From assembly GCA_020852955.1 (NCBI GenBank), contig JADYZW010000002.1:1-64000 (forward strand): a stretch of 64,000 nt of DNA, given 5' to 3'. Below the pieces are notes generated by a model. That model was given only the letters and a program-made list of their open reading frames with translations, was not told the origin of the DNA and made no database searches. The position numbers and the translations under genes were made by a program. Below are positions 47,493-55,725 of this stretch, one piece after another. Source of the DNA: Deltaproteobacteria bacterium (GTDB lineage Bacteria > Desulfobacterota > Binatia > UTPRO1). How positions within the stretch are numbered: the first letter of the stretch is position 1; each line of letters begins with the position of its first letter.

Positions 47493-49589
47493 ATGCTCCG
47501 TCACGCCGTCCACATTGCCTTCGTCGCCCGTTGTCTCGTGGCAGCACTGTTCGTCCTCGTCCCCGAACGCGCGTGGTCACTCGCGGGCAACCCGGACCCG
47601 ACGTTCGACGGTGACGGGATCATCGTCGAGCCGAGCCCGTTCGTCGACGAGGGCATCCATGCCCTGGCGGTTCAGTCCGACGACAAGATCCTCTTCACCT
47701 TCCGCTCGGAGCTGCGCCGGCTCGCCACCGACGGGTCGCTCGATCCGACGTTCGACGGCGACGGCATCGTGAACCTGCCGCTGGGGGTCGGGGGCACCAT
47801 CCATCTCGTGGGCGGCTACATCTACCTTTATTCCGGCCAGAAGGTGGCACGCTACGACATGACCGGCACGCTCGACACCAGCTACGCGACGAGCGGAATC
47901 CTGACCTTCTCCAGCCCCGTGTCCGCCGCCGACGTCACCTTCGACTCGCTCGGCCGTCCGGTCGGCGTCGGGACGGTCGTGGATTTCATCGAAGACGATA
48001 TGTATTTCGAGGTGTATCGCTGGGGCCTCGACGGCAATCCCGACGCGACCTTCGGCACGGGCGGTGTGGTGCGGACGACGTTGACCGGGGAAAAGGCCTT
48101 GGAGTCGGGCACGAAGGTCGTTGTGCAGCCCGACGACAAGATCGTCGCGCTGGCGGAGTCGTTCTGGGGCTACGGTGGCGACGTCGATCCCGAAGACGAG
48201 GAAGAGGCGGAGGATGGGGACGACGACGACGTCGAGGGGGGTGGCGGCTTCGTGAAGGGGGGAAGCGCGCTGGTGCTGGTGCGTTACGACACCAGCGGCA
48301 ACCTCGATCCGAGCTTCAGCGGGAACGGGAAGGCGATCTTCGGCGCCCAGGAGGGCTACTCCGGTGGCATCGCGCTCATGCGCAGAGCCGACGGCAAGCT
48401 CGCCGTGGTGGCCCAGGCCGTCGAGACCGTTCCAGGCGACCACGATCTGCATGCGCTGAACTTCGCGCGCTTCAACTCCGACGGCTCCCCGGACACGACC
48501 TATGGTGGCGACGGTTTCGTGCGTTCGGAGCTCGGTCGGTTTCCGCCGGGCTCGTTCGCCGCTTTCCAGCCCGACGGAAAGGTCCTCACCGATACGCGGC
48601 TTCGCAATTTCTGCGATCCCTACAGCTCTCCGTTGCCGGCGCTCTTGCGCTTCGACACCGACGGGTCGCTGGACCGGACGTTCGGCGACGATGGCGTCGC
48701 CGTCCTGACGACTCCCGGCTACACGGCCCTCGTTCCGTTCGTCGTCGACTCCGCCGGACGTGCGGTGGTCGCCGGATCCGCCAATACGCTCGTCTGCAGC
48801 GGGGGTGTCGACTCCGACGCTTTCGTGCTCCGTCTCCTCGGTGACTGTGCACGCAACGGCGTCGTGCAGCCGGGTGAGTCGTGTGACGACGGCGACGCGA
48901 TCGACGACAACGGCTGCGACAACCGTTGCGAGATCGGTGAATGTTGGAGTTGCACCGGTACCACCCCGTCGGTCTGTACGGCCGAAGCCGCTGGGACGGC
49001 GTGCGACGACGACAACGTATGCACCGCCAGCGACAAGTGTGACGGGGCCGGAGGTTGCACCGATCTCACGCCGACGCCGCTCACGTCCTGCCAACTCGGT
49101 GAGCAGAGCTCGCTGTCGATCGTTCGCGGGCCGACACCTGCCAAAGACAAGATCGGCTGGAAGTGGAAGGAAACCGTGGTCGAGGGCTTCGGGTGGAGTC
49201 CCGGCGATCCGGCGACGGCGGGCACCGACTACACGCTCTGTGTCTTCGACGGCGCGGGCGCGCTCATGCGGGCCGACATCCCACCGGGCGGCTATTGCGG
49301 CGGCGACCGCTGCTGGAAGACCGATACCTACAGGGACACCTTCCGCTTCAAGGACAAGAGCCTCTCCAATGACGGAATCGAGCAATTGTCGGTCGCCATC
49401 GATCCTGGGAGGTTCCAGTTGAAGGGCAAGGGCGTGAACCTTCCCGACTCGCCCGTCCTCGTGGACCCGGTCACGATCCAGCTCATCCTGGACGGTGTCC
49501 TCGAGGACGCTTGCCTCGAGTCCGTCTACACGGGCGCCGACATCTCGAAGTCGACCCTGAAGGGCTTCAAGGGCAAGCACAAGGAGTAG
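47493..49589 (+). CDS. Secreted delta-60 repeat protein with Myxococcus-type Cys-rich segment
   Basis: 698 aa with an N-terminal signal (FVARCLVAALFVLVPERAWS). Several delta-60 (TIGR02608-like) beta-propeller units with the pattern DGSLDPTFDGDGIV, GTLDTSYATSGI, SGNLDPSFSGNGKA and DGSLDRTFGDDGVA. Repeat 3 is interrupted by an acidic insert (PEDEEEAEDGDDDDVEGGGG), probably calcium-binding. A DUF4215-type segment follows (VVQPGESCDDGDAIDDNGCD) with paired Cys, then a terminal beta domain (TLCVFDGAGALMRADIPPGG). Extracellular; role unknown. Confidence 0.85.
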   Translation: MLRHAVHIAFVARCLVAALFVLVPERAWSLAGNPDPTFDGDGIIVEPSPFVDEGIHALAVQSDDKILFTFRSELRRLATDGSLDPTFDGDGIVNLPLGVGGTIHLVGGYIYLYSGQKVARYDMTGTLDTSYATSGILTFSSPVSAADVTFDSLGRPVGVGTVVDFIEDDMYFEVYRWGLDGNPDATFGTGGVVRTTLTGEKALESGTKVVVQPDDKIVALAESFWGYGGDVDPEDEEEAEDGDDDDVEGGGGFVKGGSALVLVRYDTSGNLDPSFSGNGKAIFGAQEGYSGGIALMRRADGKLAVVAQAVETVPGDHDLHALNFARFNSDGSPDTTYGGDGFVRSELGRFPPGSFAAFQPDGKVLTDTRLRNFCDPYSSPLPALLRFDTDGSLDRTFGDDGVAVLTTPGYTALVPFVVDSAGRAVVAGSANTLVCSGGVDSDAFVLRLLGDCARNGVVQPGESCDDGDAIDDNGCDNRCEIGECWSCTGTTPSVCTAEAAGTACDDDNVCTASDKCDGAGGCTDLTPTPLTSCQLGEQSSLSIVRGPTPAKDKIGWKWKETVVEGFGWSPGDPATAGTDYTLCVFDGAGALMRADIPPGGYCGGDRCWKTDTYRDTFRFKDKSLSNDGIEQLSVAIDPGRFQLKGKGVNLPDSPVLVDPVTIQLILDGVLEDACLESVYTGADISKSTLKGFKGKHKE

Positions 49590-49635
49590 GCACGACGCAG
49601 TAGACAGCGGCTGCGCGGTTTGCGACAGGGTGCGC

Positions 49636-49719
49636 ATGCCCTACGCACCCTTCGATCTCACCGGCAAAGTCGCGCTCATCACGGGCGGCAACAGCGGCAT
49701 CGGCCTCGGCATGGGGTGA
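49636..49719 (+). pseudogene. N-terminal fragment of a short-chain dehydrogenase
   Basis: 27 codons: MPYAPFDLTGKVALITGGNS, then GIGLGMG and TGA. This is the canonical SDR start with the TGxxxGIG cofactor motif, cut right after the Gly-rich loop. The cut coincides with the first base of an imperfect inverted repeat (49715). The remaining roughly 220 residues are absent from the window. Confidence 0.75.
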
Positions 49720-49822
49720 TAGGCAGCAGAAGATATCACTACCCGCCCTTCCGCACCGGCCGGGCGTCCAAACCTCCGAAGTCGGACGTTCGGATCGGAC
49801 CTCTACTGCTGTTTGCCACAGC
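49715..49822 (+). repeat. Imperfect inverted repeat, left copy
   Basis: It shares with the reverse complement of 50247-50342 the blocks ggtgataggc, cactacccgcc, ttccgc, ggacgttcg, tactgct and gtttgccacagc in the same order, with indels between. The two copies bound a 424-bp segment. It directly truncates the SDR fragment. Confidence 0.65.
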
Positions 49823-49849
49823 ATCGCTACACGTGGCTCTGCTTTCCGT

Positions 49850-50127
49850 TGCAACGATGACAGCGGCGGGCTGCAGGCGTTCATCAGTTTTCCGGTGACG
49901 AGCGGCGCCACCTGTTTCCTCGAGGTCACCGCCTACGGCAACGGCAGCGGCGGGACCTCGTACTCGACGTTGCCTTCGCCCCCTTCCCGACACCGACCGC
50001 CACGGTGACCCCGACGCCCACGCAGACGCCGATCGCGACGCCGCTCTGCGGCTCGGGGCAGGCCATCTGCCGCGCGCCGACCGTCGGCGGCGAGGCGTAC
50101 CTGCCGTTCAAGGACAAGGGCGATTGA
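49850..50127 (+). pseudogene. Fragment of a secreted linker protein
   Basis: One frame reads CYNDDSGGLQAFISFPVTSG and ATCFLEVTAYGNGSGG; after a frame change FPTPTATVTPTPTQTPIATP, then CRAPTVGGEAYLPFKDKGD and TGA. The TPTP linker resembles those of the large secreted proteins in this genome. No start or signal peptide. It lies inside the inverted-repeat-bounded segment. Confidence 0.4.
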
Positions 50128-50246
50128 TCGATCGAGCCGGCGCAGATCAGCCTGGAAATGTGAGCGCGACCTCGATCACCCGACCGCAAGGGCGCGTGCC
50201 CGCGCCGGTGCGCCGATCGCCGTGAACCCGTCCGCCGCCGCGCGCA

Positions 50247-50342
50247 GCTGTGGCAAACGGCAGTAGCAGTACAGGTCGAACGTCCGGTACGCCCGTTTGT
50301 GTCGACACCCAGGCGGAAAGGCGGGTAGTGCCGCCTATCACC
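50247..50342 (-). repeat. Imperfect inverted repeat, right copy
   Basis: Counterpart of 49715-49822 in opposite orientation; see there for the shared blocks. It ends 8 bp before the ATG of the small gene at 50350, so it may also carry that gene's expression signals. Confidence 0.65.
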
Positions 50343-50349
50343 TTCCGCT

Positions 50350-50616
50350 ATGGTCGGTCTCGTGCGTCCCGAGGACATCCGCGCGTTCGCGCAGCGCGAC
50401 TGGAGAGCGATCGCCGACGCCAAGCGCGACGCATGGCTCGAGCTGCGCCGGTGCCATGGTCCCGCGACCGCGCTCGCGCTCGCCGACGAGCTCCGGCGGC
50501 AAGCGTGTCTGCTGCACCCGGGCTGGCCGTCCGCGCAGGATCGCGCCGAGGATCTTGCGGTGCACGTGCGCGTGGCGGAGGCCCTGCAGCGTGTCCACCG
50601 AGCCGGCCGCCAGTAA
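50350..50616 (+). CDS. Small helical protein, probable partner of the following nucleotidyltransferase
   Basis: 88 aa (RPEDIRAFAQRDWRAIADAK, RDAWLELRRCHGPATALALA, DELRRQACLLHPGWPSAQDR). Short alpha-helical proteins of this kind commonly precede nucleotidyltransferase-like genes in mobile two-gene modules, so an antitoxin-like role is inferred. It is complete, but its downstream partner is truncated, and it overlaps that partner by 26 bp. Confidence 0.55.
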   Translation: MVGLVRPEDIRAFAQRDWRAIADAKRDAWLELRRCHGPATALALADELRRQACLLHPGWPSAQDRAEDLAVHVRVAEALQRVHRAGRQ

Positions 50617-50812
50617 GCTCCTCCGCGATCTCGCGCCCATTCTCCGGCGTTTCGGGGATCGCTGGTACGTGTTCGGCGCACAGGCGGTCGTCATCTGGGG
50701 ACGACCTCGAATGACCGCCGACGTCGACGTGACCGCGTTTCTCGAGCCCAACGACCCGCAAGCGTTCGTCGCCGCGATGGAGCGGGAATCGTTCCGGCTG
50801 CGAGTCTCCTGA
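50591..50812 (+). pseudogene. N-terminal half of a nucleotidyltransferase-like gene
   Basis: 73 codons from GTG 50591. LRDLAPILRRFGDRWYVFGA and QAVVIWGRPRMTADVDVTAF contain the nucleotidyltransferase motif (GAxA ... TxDVDV) with the catalytic Asp pair. After ESFRLRVS a TGA ends the frame where sequence switches to a signal peptidase gene. The C-terminal half type is found, inverted, at 43761-44171. Confidence 0.65.
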
Positions 50813-51393
50813 TCGGCGACCGGATGTTCGTCGACAAGACCGCGTACGGGCTGCGCGTACCGTTCACGACCACGTGGCTCGTCCGCTGGGCCGCGCCCGC
50901 GCGCGGCCAGGTGGTGATCTTCGCCGACCCGGCGGACGCGACGCGGATTCTGGTCAAACGCGTCGTCGCCGTCGCCGGCGATCGTCTCCAGTGGGACGAG
51001 CGGGGCCTCGTATTGAACGGCATTCCGATCGCGCAGCGGCCGCTACCGGATGCCGACCGGTGGCATGGCGAGGTTCCGATCGAGATCGCGGCATCCCAGT
51101 CGTATGCGGCGGTGATCGAATCGCTCGGCGACCGCCACCACCGGATGCTCGTCGGGCCCGACAATACGCACGAGCCCGGGACGATCGTGGTGCCCGCGGG
51201 ATACGTGTTCGTGTTCGGGGACATGCGGCCCCTTGCCCGCGACAGCCGAAATTTCGGACCGGTCGCGACCGATACCGTTCTCGGGCGAGCCGCCGTCGTC
51301 TGGCTGAGCTGCCCGGAGCCGCTTTTCGGTAACGGGTGGCTCTGCGATCCGCGTACGATCCGCTGGGGAAGGATCGGCCGCGGCGTCCAGTGA
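50803..51393 (+). pseudogene. lepB: Signal peptidase I lacking its N-terminus
   Basis: From LLIGDRMFVDKTAYGLRVPF onward it matches bacterial signal peptidase I: the Lys of the Ser-Lys dyad (ATRILVKRVVAVAGDRLQW) and box E (DMRPLARDSRNFGPV) are intact. The TM anchor and the SxSMxPT segment carrying the nucleophilic Ser should lie just before LLIGDRM; instead the nucleotidyltransferase fragment is joined there. An in-frame ATG at 50824 exists, but the product would be inactive. Confidence 0.75.
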
Positions 51394-51454
51394 ACGGACC
51401 CCGCGATCGGCGCCGAGCCGTGCTTGTGGCGTGTTGGCTTCACTGGTACTCGAT

Positions 51455-51467
51455 TTGGTACTACCAA
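51455..51467. promoter_or_regulatory. Palindromic operator candidate before the second TA pair
   Basis: Perfect palindrome TTGGTA-C-TACCAA 13 bp before the antitoxin ATG, with further ggtact (51445) and agtacc (51472) half-sites around it. It fits autoregulation by a ribbon-helix-helix antitoxin; AGGAG at 51469-51473 overlaps as ribosome-binding site. Confidence 0.5.
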
Positions 51468-51480
51468 TAGGAGTACCTCG

Positions 51481-51738
51481 ATGGCCCATCGAAAGACCGC
51501 CATTGCGATCCCGGCCGAGCTCCTCGACGAGGTCGACGAGGCCGCTCGTTCCCGCGGGGAGTCGCGAAGCCGTTTCATCAGCCGCGTGCTCGAGCTCGCA
51601 GTCCGGGCGCGCCGCGATCTCGAGATCACCCGCCGACTCGACGCGCTCTTCGCGAAGGACGTCGAGGCGGAAGCTCAACGACGCGAGGCGGAGGATCTCG
51701 GCGCGCTCGCGGTCGACTGGACCGACGAACGGTGGTGA
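51481..51738 (+). CDS. Ribbon-helix-helix antitoxin
   Basis: 85 aa. AHRKTAIAIPAELLDEVDEA, ARSRGESRSRFISRVLELAV is a textbook RHH DNA-binding unit; the rest (DLEITRRLDALFAKDVEAEA ... WTDERW) is the toxin-binding tail. It overlaps the toxin GTG by four bases. A palindrome stands directly upstream. It neutralises the toxin and probably represses the pair. Confidence 0.85.
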   Translation: MAHRKTAIAIPAELLDEVDEAARSRGESRSRFISRVLELAVRARRDLEITRRLDALFAKDVEAEAQRREAEDLGALAVDWTDERW

Positions 51739-52088
51739 TCCGTCAGGGTGACGTGTTCTGGCTGCACTTCGGCGGCGAAGGCTCGGAGCCGCGCGGGAGG
51801 CGACCGGCCGTCGTAGTACAGCATGATCGCTTCAACCGAAGCGCCATCCGGACGACGGTGGTCGCCGCGGTCACGTCCAATCTCCGATTGGCCGCGATGC
51901 CGGGCAACGTACGCCTCCGAAAGGGCGAGGCCAACCTCCCTCTGCCAAGCGTCGTCAACGTCAGCCAAGTGCTGACGATCGATCGCGCCCGGCTACACGA
52001 ACGCGTGGGGACCCTCGGCGCAGCACGGGTTCGCGACGTGCTCGCCGGCCTTGGCCTGCTCTTCGGCCTCGACGCCGCCGAGATCTGA
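51735..52088 (+). CDS. MazF/PemK-family toxin
   Basis: 117 aa from GTG 51735 (GTG 51732 also in frame). IRQGDVFWLHFGGEGSEPRG, RRPAVVVQHDRFNRSAIRTT and VVAAVTSNLRLAAMPGNVRL show the MazF beta-barrel, and LPSVVNVSQVLTIDRARLHE matches the conserved helix-strand end. Predicted sequence-specific mRNA interferase. Complete, with an intact antitoxin. Confidence 0.87.
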   Translation: MIRQGDVFWLHFGGEGSEPRGRRPAVVVQHDRFNRSAIRTTVVAAVTSNLRLAAMPGNVRLRKGEANLPLPSVVNVSQVLTIDRARLHERVGTLGAARVRDVLAGLGLLFGLDAAEI

Positions 52089-52112
52089 CGGTTCCCCCGG
52101 CCAGCACCCTAC

Positions 52113-52448
52113 TCACACATCGATCTCATCCACCTTCGGGGCTCGCTCCATGATGAGCTCGAACCGGGGGGCGACTTCCTTGCCCATCAGGGTCTGGATC
52201 GTCTGCTCCGTCGCGGCGGCGTCACTGATCGCGACGCGGTAGAAGAACGTCAAGAGCAGCGTGCAGATGTGGTTGCCGTCGGAGTCGGCGTCCATGAGGA
52301 GGCAGATCTTGTGGTAGCGGAGCTTCTTGGCGTCGAAGTCCTTGCCGGCGCCGCCGCCGAGCGCGCTCACGATGTCGGCGAGCTCCTTGTTGCCGAGGAC
52401 CTTCGCGGTCGACGCCCGCTCGGTGTTCAGGACCTTGCAGCCGCCATC
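52113..52448 (-). pseudogene. Type II topoisomerase B subunit (ParE/GyrB) relic
   Basis: It starts abruptly inside the TOPRIM domain ([20 protein letters not shown], then [20 protein letters not shown] with the DxD metal site). At LTFFYR it jumps to the C-terminal tail ([32 protein letters not shown]). The ATPase and transducer domains and the segment between are missing. The upstream side is fused to a doc toxin fragment. Confidence 0.8.
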
Positions 52449-52633
52449 GCGAACCAGCCCTCGTGCGCGTACGCACCGCCGAAGGAGGCCTGCGGTTGCG
52501 CCACCGCCGACTCCAGAAGGCCGCGATCACGCAGACCGGCCGAGCCGCCGAAGCGCTCGAGTTGGAGCTGGTGCAGCACCAAGACGGCCTCGACCGTGAG
52601 GAAGTTGATGTCGTCGGCGGGCGCGTCGCTCAC
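52427..52633 (-). pseudogene. Doc/Fic (death-on-curing) toxin, N-terminal fragment
   Basis: 68 codons from GTG 52633, coupled to the antitoxin stop. [40 protein letters not shown] and [16 protein letters not shown] are the standard first half of Doc. The HPFxDGNKR catalytic loop that should follow is lost: sequence changes to parE at a shared GGCTGCA. The toxin is dead, while its antitoxin remains. Confidence 0.8.
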
Positions 52634-52863
52634 TTCGCGAGCTTCCGGTACGTCTCTTCGTGCGCATCCATCATCTCGTGGGCGGCGGCGATCACGCGCT
52701 CCATCTCGGTCGCCTCTTTCTTCACCGGGCGGATGATGAGCGCTTCGCCGTCGGTCTTTACCTCCAGCGGGGTGTCCCTGGTGATGTCGAGCAACTCGAG
52801 GATCGGCCGCTCGATGATGAGGCCCGGGCTGTTGCCGACTGCGGAGAGCTTCTTGACCATCAT
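52630..52863 (-). CDS. AbrB/MazE-type antitoxin
   Basis: 77 aa from ATG 52863 (GAGG upstream). [60 protein letters not shown] is a SpoVT/AbrB swapped-hairpin DNA-binding domain with a helical neutralising tail. The typical partner of Doc toxins. The gene is intact although its toxin is truncated, so it may persist as an orphan regulator. 237 bp with no gene separate it from 53101. Confidence 0.85.
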   Translation of the reverse strand: MMVKKLSAVGNSPGLIIERPILELLDITRDTPLEVKTDGEALIIRPVKKEATEMERVIAAAHEMMDAHEETYRKLAK

Positions 52864-53100
52864 GGCTGCACCTCGTTCGTACCCATGTAACACAATAAGC
52901 GTCTGGCGAGTCCTCACGAGCACTTCCCGATCGTTCTCGACGTCGCGGTTTTTGGGCGCGGGCGTGACGGCATTCCATATAGCGTCCTTCGTGTCCGATC
53001 GCTCGCGACGCGGCTTGACGTCGCAGCGTCGACCGGCCTATCCAGAAAGCATCTCGGATCGACGAAGCTCGACGGCACCCGGCCCGCCGACGGCTGGCAC

Positions 53101-55395
53101 ATGCGCATTCCCTATTTTGAGGCATTGAGGGTTCTGAGCGGCGGTCTCCTGGCCATTGCGCTCTTCTGTGCTCCCGCGCACGCCCAGTTCGAGAACCTGC
53201 CGCCGGAGCCGCCGCAGTGCCTCGCTGGGCAGGCCCACGAGACGCCGAACGGGCTCCAGACCGCGAATGGCTCAGGCTACTGCTTCTACCGGGAGGTGCT
53301 CGGCTACGCGACGCCGCCCGAAGGCTGGGAGCCCTACGTCGGAACCGTCTCGGTCGTGACAGCGCTCTTTCCGACCGCCCCGTGGGGACACGGCTTCCTC
53401 GTGCCCTCGAACTACCCGCACGTCGTGTTCACGTACCAGCGCGGCAACCCGAACGGATACCCGATATGGCCAGACAATCTCGTCGTCTCCGGCGAGGTAC
53501 CGAACGCGCCCATCGGCTCGCACGACGGCTTTTTCACGACCGGCAATACGATCCTCCTCGTCCAGCTAAACCCGCCGTGCGAGCCGACGGAATTCACCTG
53601 CGCGTACGAGATCCGGCCGAAGGACGGCACGCCGGGCGAGCCGCCTGAATGGTACCGGGTGCGCGTCTCCGAGCACGTCGACGGCGGCGGTGCCGGCCTC
53701 GATCTCTACGATTTCGCGACCCTCGCCGCCGGCCTCGGTCTCGTCAAAGACGGCAACGCACCGCCCGCCGTCGGCCTCGTGCTGAGCGGCAGCACCGACG
53801 CGAGCGTCGAGATCACCGCCGACGTGGTCGCCAGCGACGAGGACCCGATCGCCGGCTACTATTTCGATTGGGGCGACGGCGAGACGACTCAGAGCGCCAT
53901 GCCGCGCGCCGTGCACACCTATGCGAGTGCCGCGCCGGCGCTGGTGCAGGTGTTCGTACCCGACTCGAAAGGCGCGGTCGGCTACGCGTTCAAGGGCACC
54001 GGCTGTCTCGTGACGCCCGTCGTCACCGGCCCGCACACCATCGACGTCGGCGAACAGATCCAGATCGACGTCACGGCGACGAACGTCGGCAGCGCCACCG
54101 TCAATATCGGGCACAACTACGGCTACGAAGCCACGCCGCCGCCGAACGTCACCCAGCTCGTGAGCAACCCGTCGTTCTCTCGGACCTTGGTCGCGCGCGG
54201 TGGGTCCATTATGGGAAGCTACGTCGTGAAGGGATTGAAGGACGCCACGGTCCGCTTCGCCTTCGGCGTCACCGGAACCGGAGCGGGCCCCGGCTGTGCG
54301 GGGACGTTCTCCCGGTTCGTCGAGCACGAGGTCGTGATCGGAACCGGGCTCTTCGTGACGCCGACGGCGACACCGGGCAGCGCCGGCACGCCGACACCGA
54401 CGGCGACACCGGGCCCGTCCGTCCCGGGGCTGCCAGATCCCGACGCCGCCAAGGTCGTAAGCAAGTGCCAGAGAGGCCTCGCGAAGGCGCGGAGCGGCGC
54501 GCAGGCGGCGCGCCTCAAGGCGCTCGATGCGTGCGGCGGGAAGCTCTCGCGCTGCGTGCAGACGAAGCCGGGCGACGGAGCGTGCCTCGACAAGGCCGCC
54601 GACACGTGCGCGAAGGCGAAGGAGAAGCTGGCGGCGGCGGACGAGAAGCTCACGCAATCGGCCGCAAAGGCGTGCGGCGCGCTCACGACGGGCGATCTGC
54701 TCGCGGCAAACGGTCTCGATGCCGATCGCTCCAATCCCGCCTGCGCCGCGCCGGTCACCAATCTGGCGAGCCTCGGCGCGTGCCTAGTCACGGTCACAGC
54801 GTGCGTGAGCGGCGATCTCACGGAGGCCACCCAGCCACGCCTGGCCCAGCTCCTCGCGCTCGCCGGCGTGGACACGGCGGGATTTCCCTGTCTCGATGAC
54901 CTCGGCGGCACCGGCGACGTCGGCGACGCGAAGCTCGGCAAGAGCGTCGAGGCCTGCCGCGCGGCGATCTCCAAGGGCATGCAGGCGTTCGTCACCGCAC
55001 GTGCGAAGGGCCTCGAGGCCTGCGCCGGCGCCGTAACTAAGTGCGTGCAGGAGAAGCCCGACGATCCAGGCTGTCTCACCAAGGCAGGTGCCAAATGCAC
55101 CAAGGCGGTCGCGGGTCGCGCCGCGACGTCCGACAAGCTCCGCGCGGGTATAGGGGGCAAGTGCGCGATCGACTTCCCGACGCTCGCCGCCGAGAGCGGT
55201 CTCGACCTCGGCGCGCTCGGATCTCGCTGCGCGGCGCTCGGCGTGGCGAGCCTCGGGACGCTCGACGACTACGTCACCTGCCTCGAGCGCCTCACCACGT
55301 GCCGCACGGACGACGCAACGGCGGTCGCGGTCCCACGCCTCGCGGAGCTACTCGGAGCGGTGGGTCAGCCGTTCGGGGAAGCCTTCTGTAACTGA
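53101..55395 (+). CDS. Large secreted protein with PKD-like domain and two Cys-rich C-terminal repeats
   Basis: 764 aa. Signal peptide (ALRVLSGGLLAIALFCAPAH), an N-terminal beta domain, a PKD-like module at about 235-300 (YYFDWGDGETTQSAMPRAVH), another Ig-like domain and a linker (VTPTATPGSAGTPTPTATPG). Then two homologous roughly 150-aa all-helical units: AKVVSKCQRGLAKARSGAQA ... GGKLSRCVQTKPGDGACLDK and AKLGKSVEACRAAISKGMQA ... AGAVTKCVQEKPDDPGCLTK. Each carries about 8 conserved Cys. The family is not recognised; extracellular, perhaps surface-attached. Confidence 0.8.
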   Translation: MRIPYFEALRVLSGGLLAIALFCAPAHAQFENLPPEPPQCLAGQAHETPNGLQTANGSGYCFYREVLGYATPPEGWEPYVGTVSVVTALFPTAPWGHGFLVPSNYPHVVFTYQRGNPNGYPIWPDNLVVSGEVPNAPIGSHDGFFTTGNTILLVQLNPPCEPTEFTCAYEIRPKDGTPGEPPEWYRVRVSEHVDGGGAGLDLYDFATLAAGLGLVKDGNAPPAVGLVLSGSTDASVEITADVVASDEDPIAGYYFDWGDGETTQSAMPRAVHTYASAAPALVQVFVPDSKGAVGYAFKGTGCLVTPVVTGPHTIDVGEQIQIDVTATNVGSATVNIGHNYGYEATPPPNVTQLVSNPSFSRTLVARGGSIMGSYVVKGLKDATVRFAFGVTGTGAGPGCAGTFSRFVEHEVVIGTGLFVTPTATPGSAGTPTPTATPGPSVPGLPDPDAAKVVSKCQRGLAKARSGAQAARLKALDACGGKLSRCVQTKPGDGACLDKAADTCAKAKEKLAAADEKLTQSAAKACGALTTGDLLAANGLDADRSNPACAAPVTNLASLGACLVTVTACVSGDLTEATQPRLAQLLALAGVDTAGFPCLDDLGGTGDVGDAKLGKSVEACRAAISKGMQAFVTARAKGLEACAGAVTKCVQEKPDDPGCLTKAGAKCTKAVAGRAATSDKLRAGIGGKCAIDFPTLAAESGLDLGALGSRCAALGVASLGTLDDYVTCLERLTTCRTDDATAVAVPRLAELLGAVGQPFGEAFCN

Positions 55396-55418
55396 CGCAC
55401 CGTCCGCGTCGTGGTCGG

Positions 55419-55477
55419 AGTCGGTATTAGCCTCGGGTTGACGTAATTCGGATATCGGACTTCGGCCTTTCCTACGA
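55419..55477. repeat. 60-bp dispersed repeat, copy 1
   Basis: 59 bp, identical to 59096-59156 except for a 2-bp gap (cgga-tatc versus cggacttatc). It starts agtcggtattag and ends ggcctttcctacga. It lies at the truncated end of a minus-strand tetR fragment. Copies 1 and 2 flank a 3.6-kb segment with two DUF4143 ATPase genes. Confidence 0.95.
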
Positions 55478-55576
55478 GCCGACGCCGGCCGCCGTCGCGA
55501 CGTCGTCGACGGGCACGGTGTGGAACTCGCGCGCGGAGAACACGTCGGTCGCGGCGCGCAGGATCTGCGTACGCAT
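55472..55576 (-). pseudogene. TetR regulator, N-terminal fragment
   Basis: 34 codons: RTQILRAATDVFSAREFHTV, PVDDVATAAGVGS then TAG. This is the first helix and most of the HTH of a TetR protein, cut where KGTLYRYF should follow. The cut is at the edge of the dispersed repeat. Its probable operator survives upstream (55616-55639). Confidence 0.75.
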
Positions 55577-55615
55577 GTCGGACTCTTGTTTGCGGGCGGC
55601 TACGGGAGTGGATCT

Positions 55616-55639
55616 CCAGAACTGACTGGTCAGTTCTGG
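55616..55639. promoter_or_regulatory. 24-bp perfect palindrome, TetR-type operator
   Basis: Arms ccagaactgac and gtcagttctgg with a 2-bp centre. The tgaccagtca core is typical of TetR/AcrR operators. It lies 40 bp upstream of the truncated tetR start. No other gene reads from it, so it may be an orphan site. Apart from this, the TetR fragment and the repeat, 55396-55753 holds nothing recognisable. Confidence 0.6.
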
Positions 55640-55725
55640 CCGTCGTCCGGCGGCGAGTCAACTCGGTGAGTGAGTGCCGGATGCTCGACGACGCGCTCTC
55701 GGGCGGGGCTCACGATTCTTGTACG

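Noticed and set aside
49715..50342. Integron attC sites for the inverted repeats
   Set aside because: The RYYYAAC and GTTRRRY core sites are not found at the expected ends, gene orientations are mixed and no integrase is in the window.
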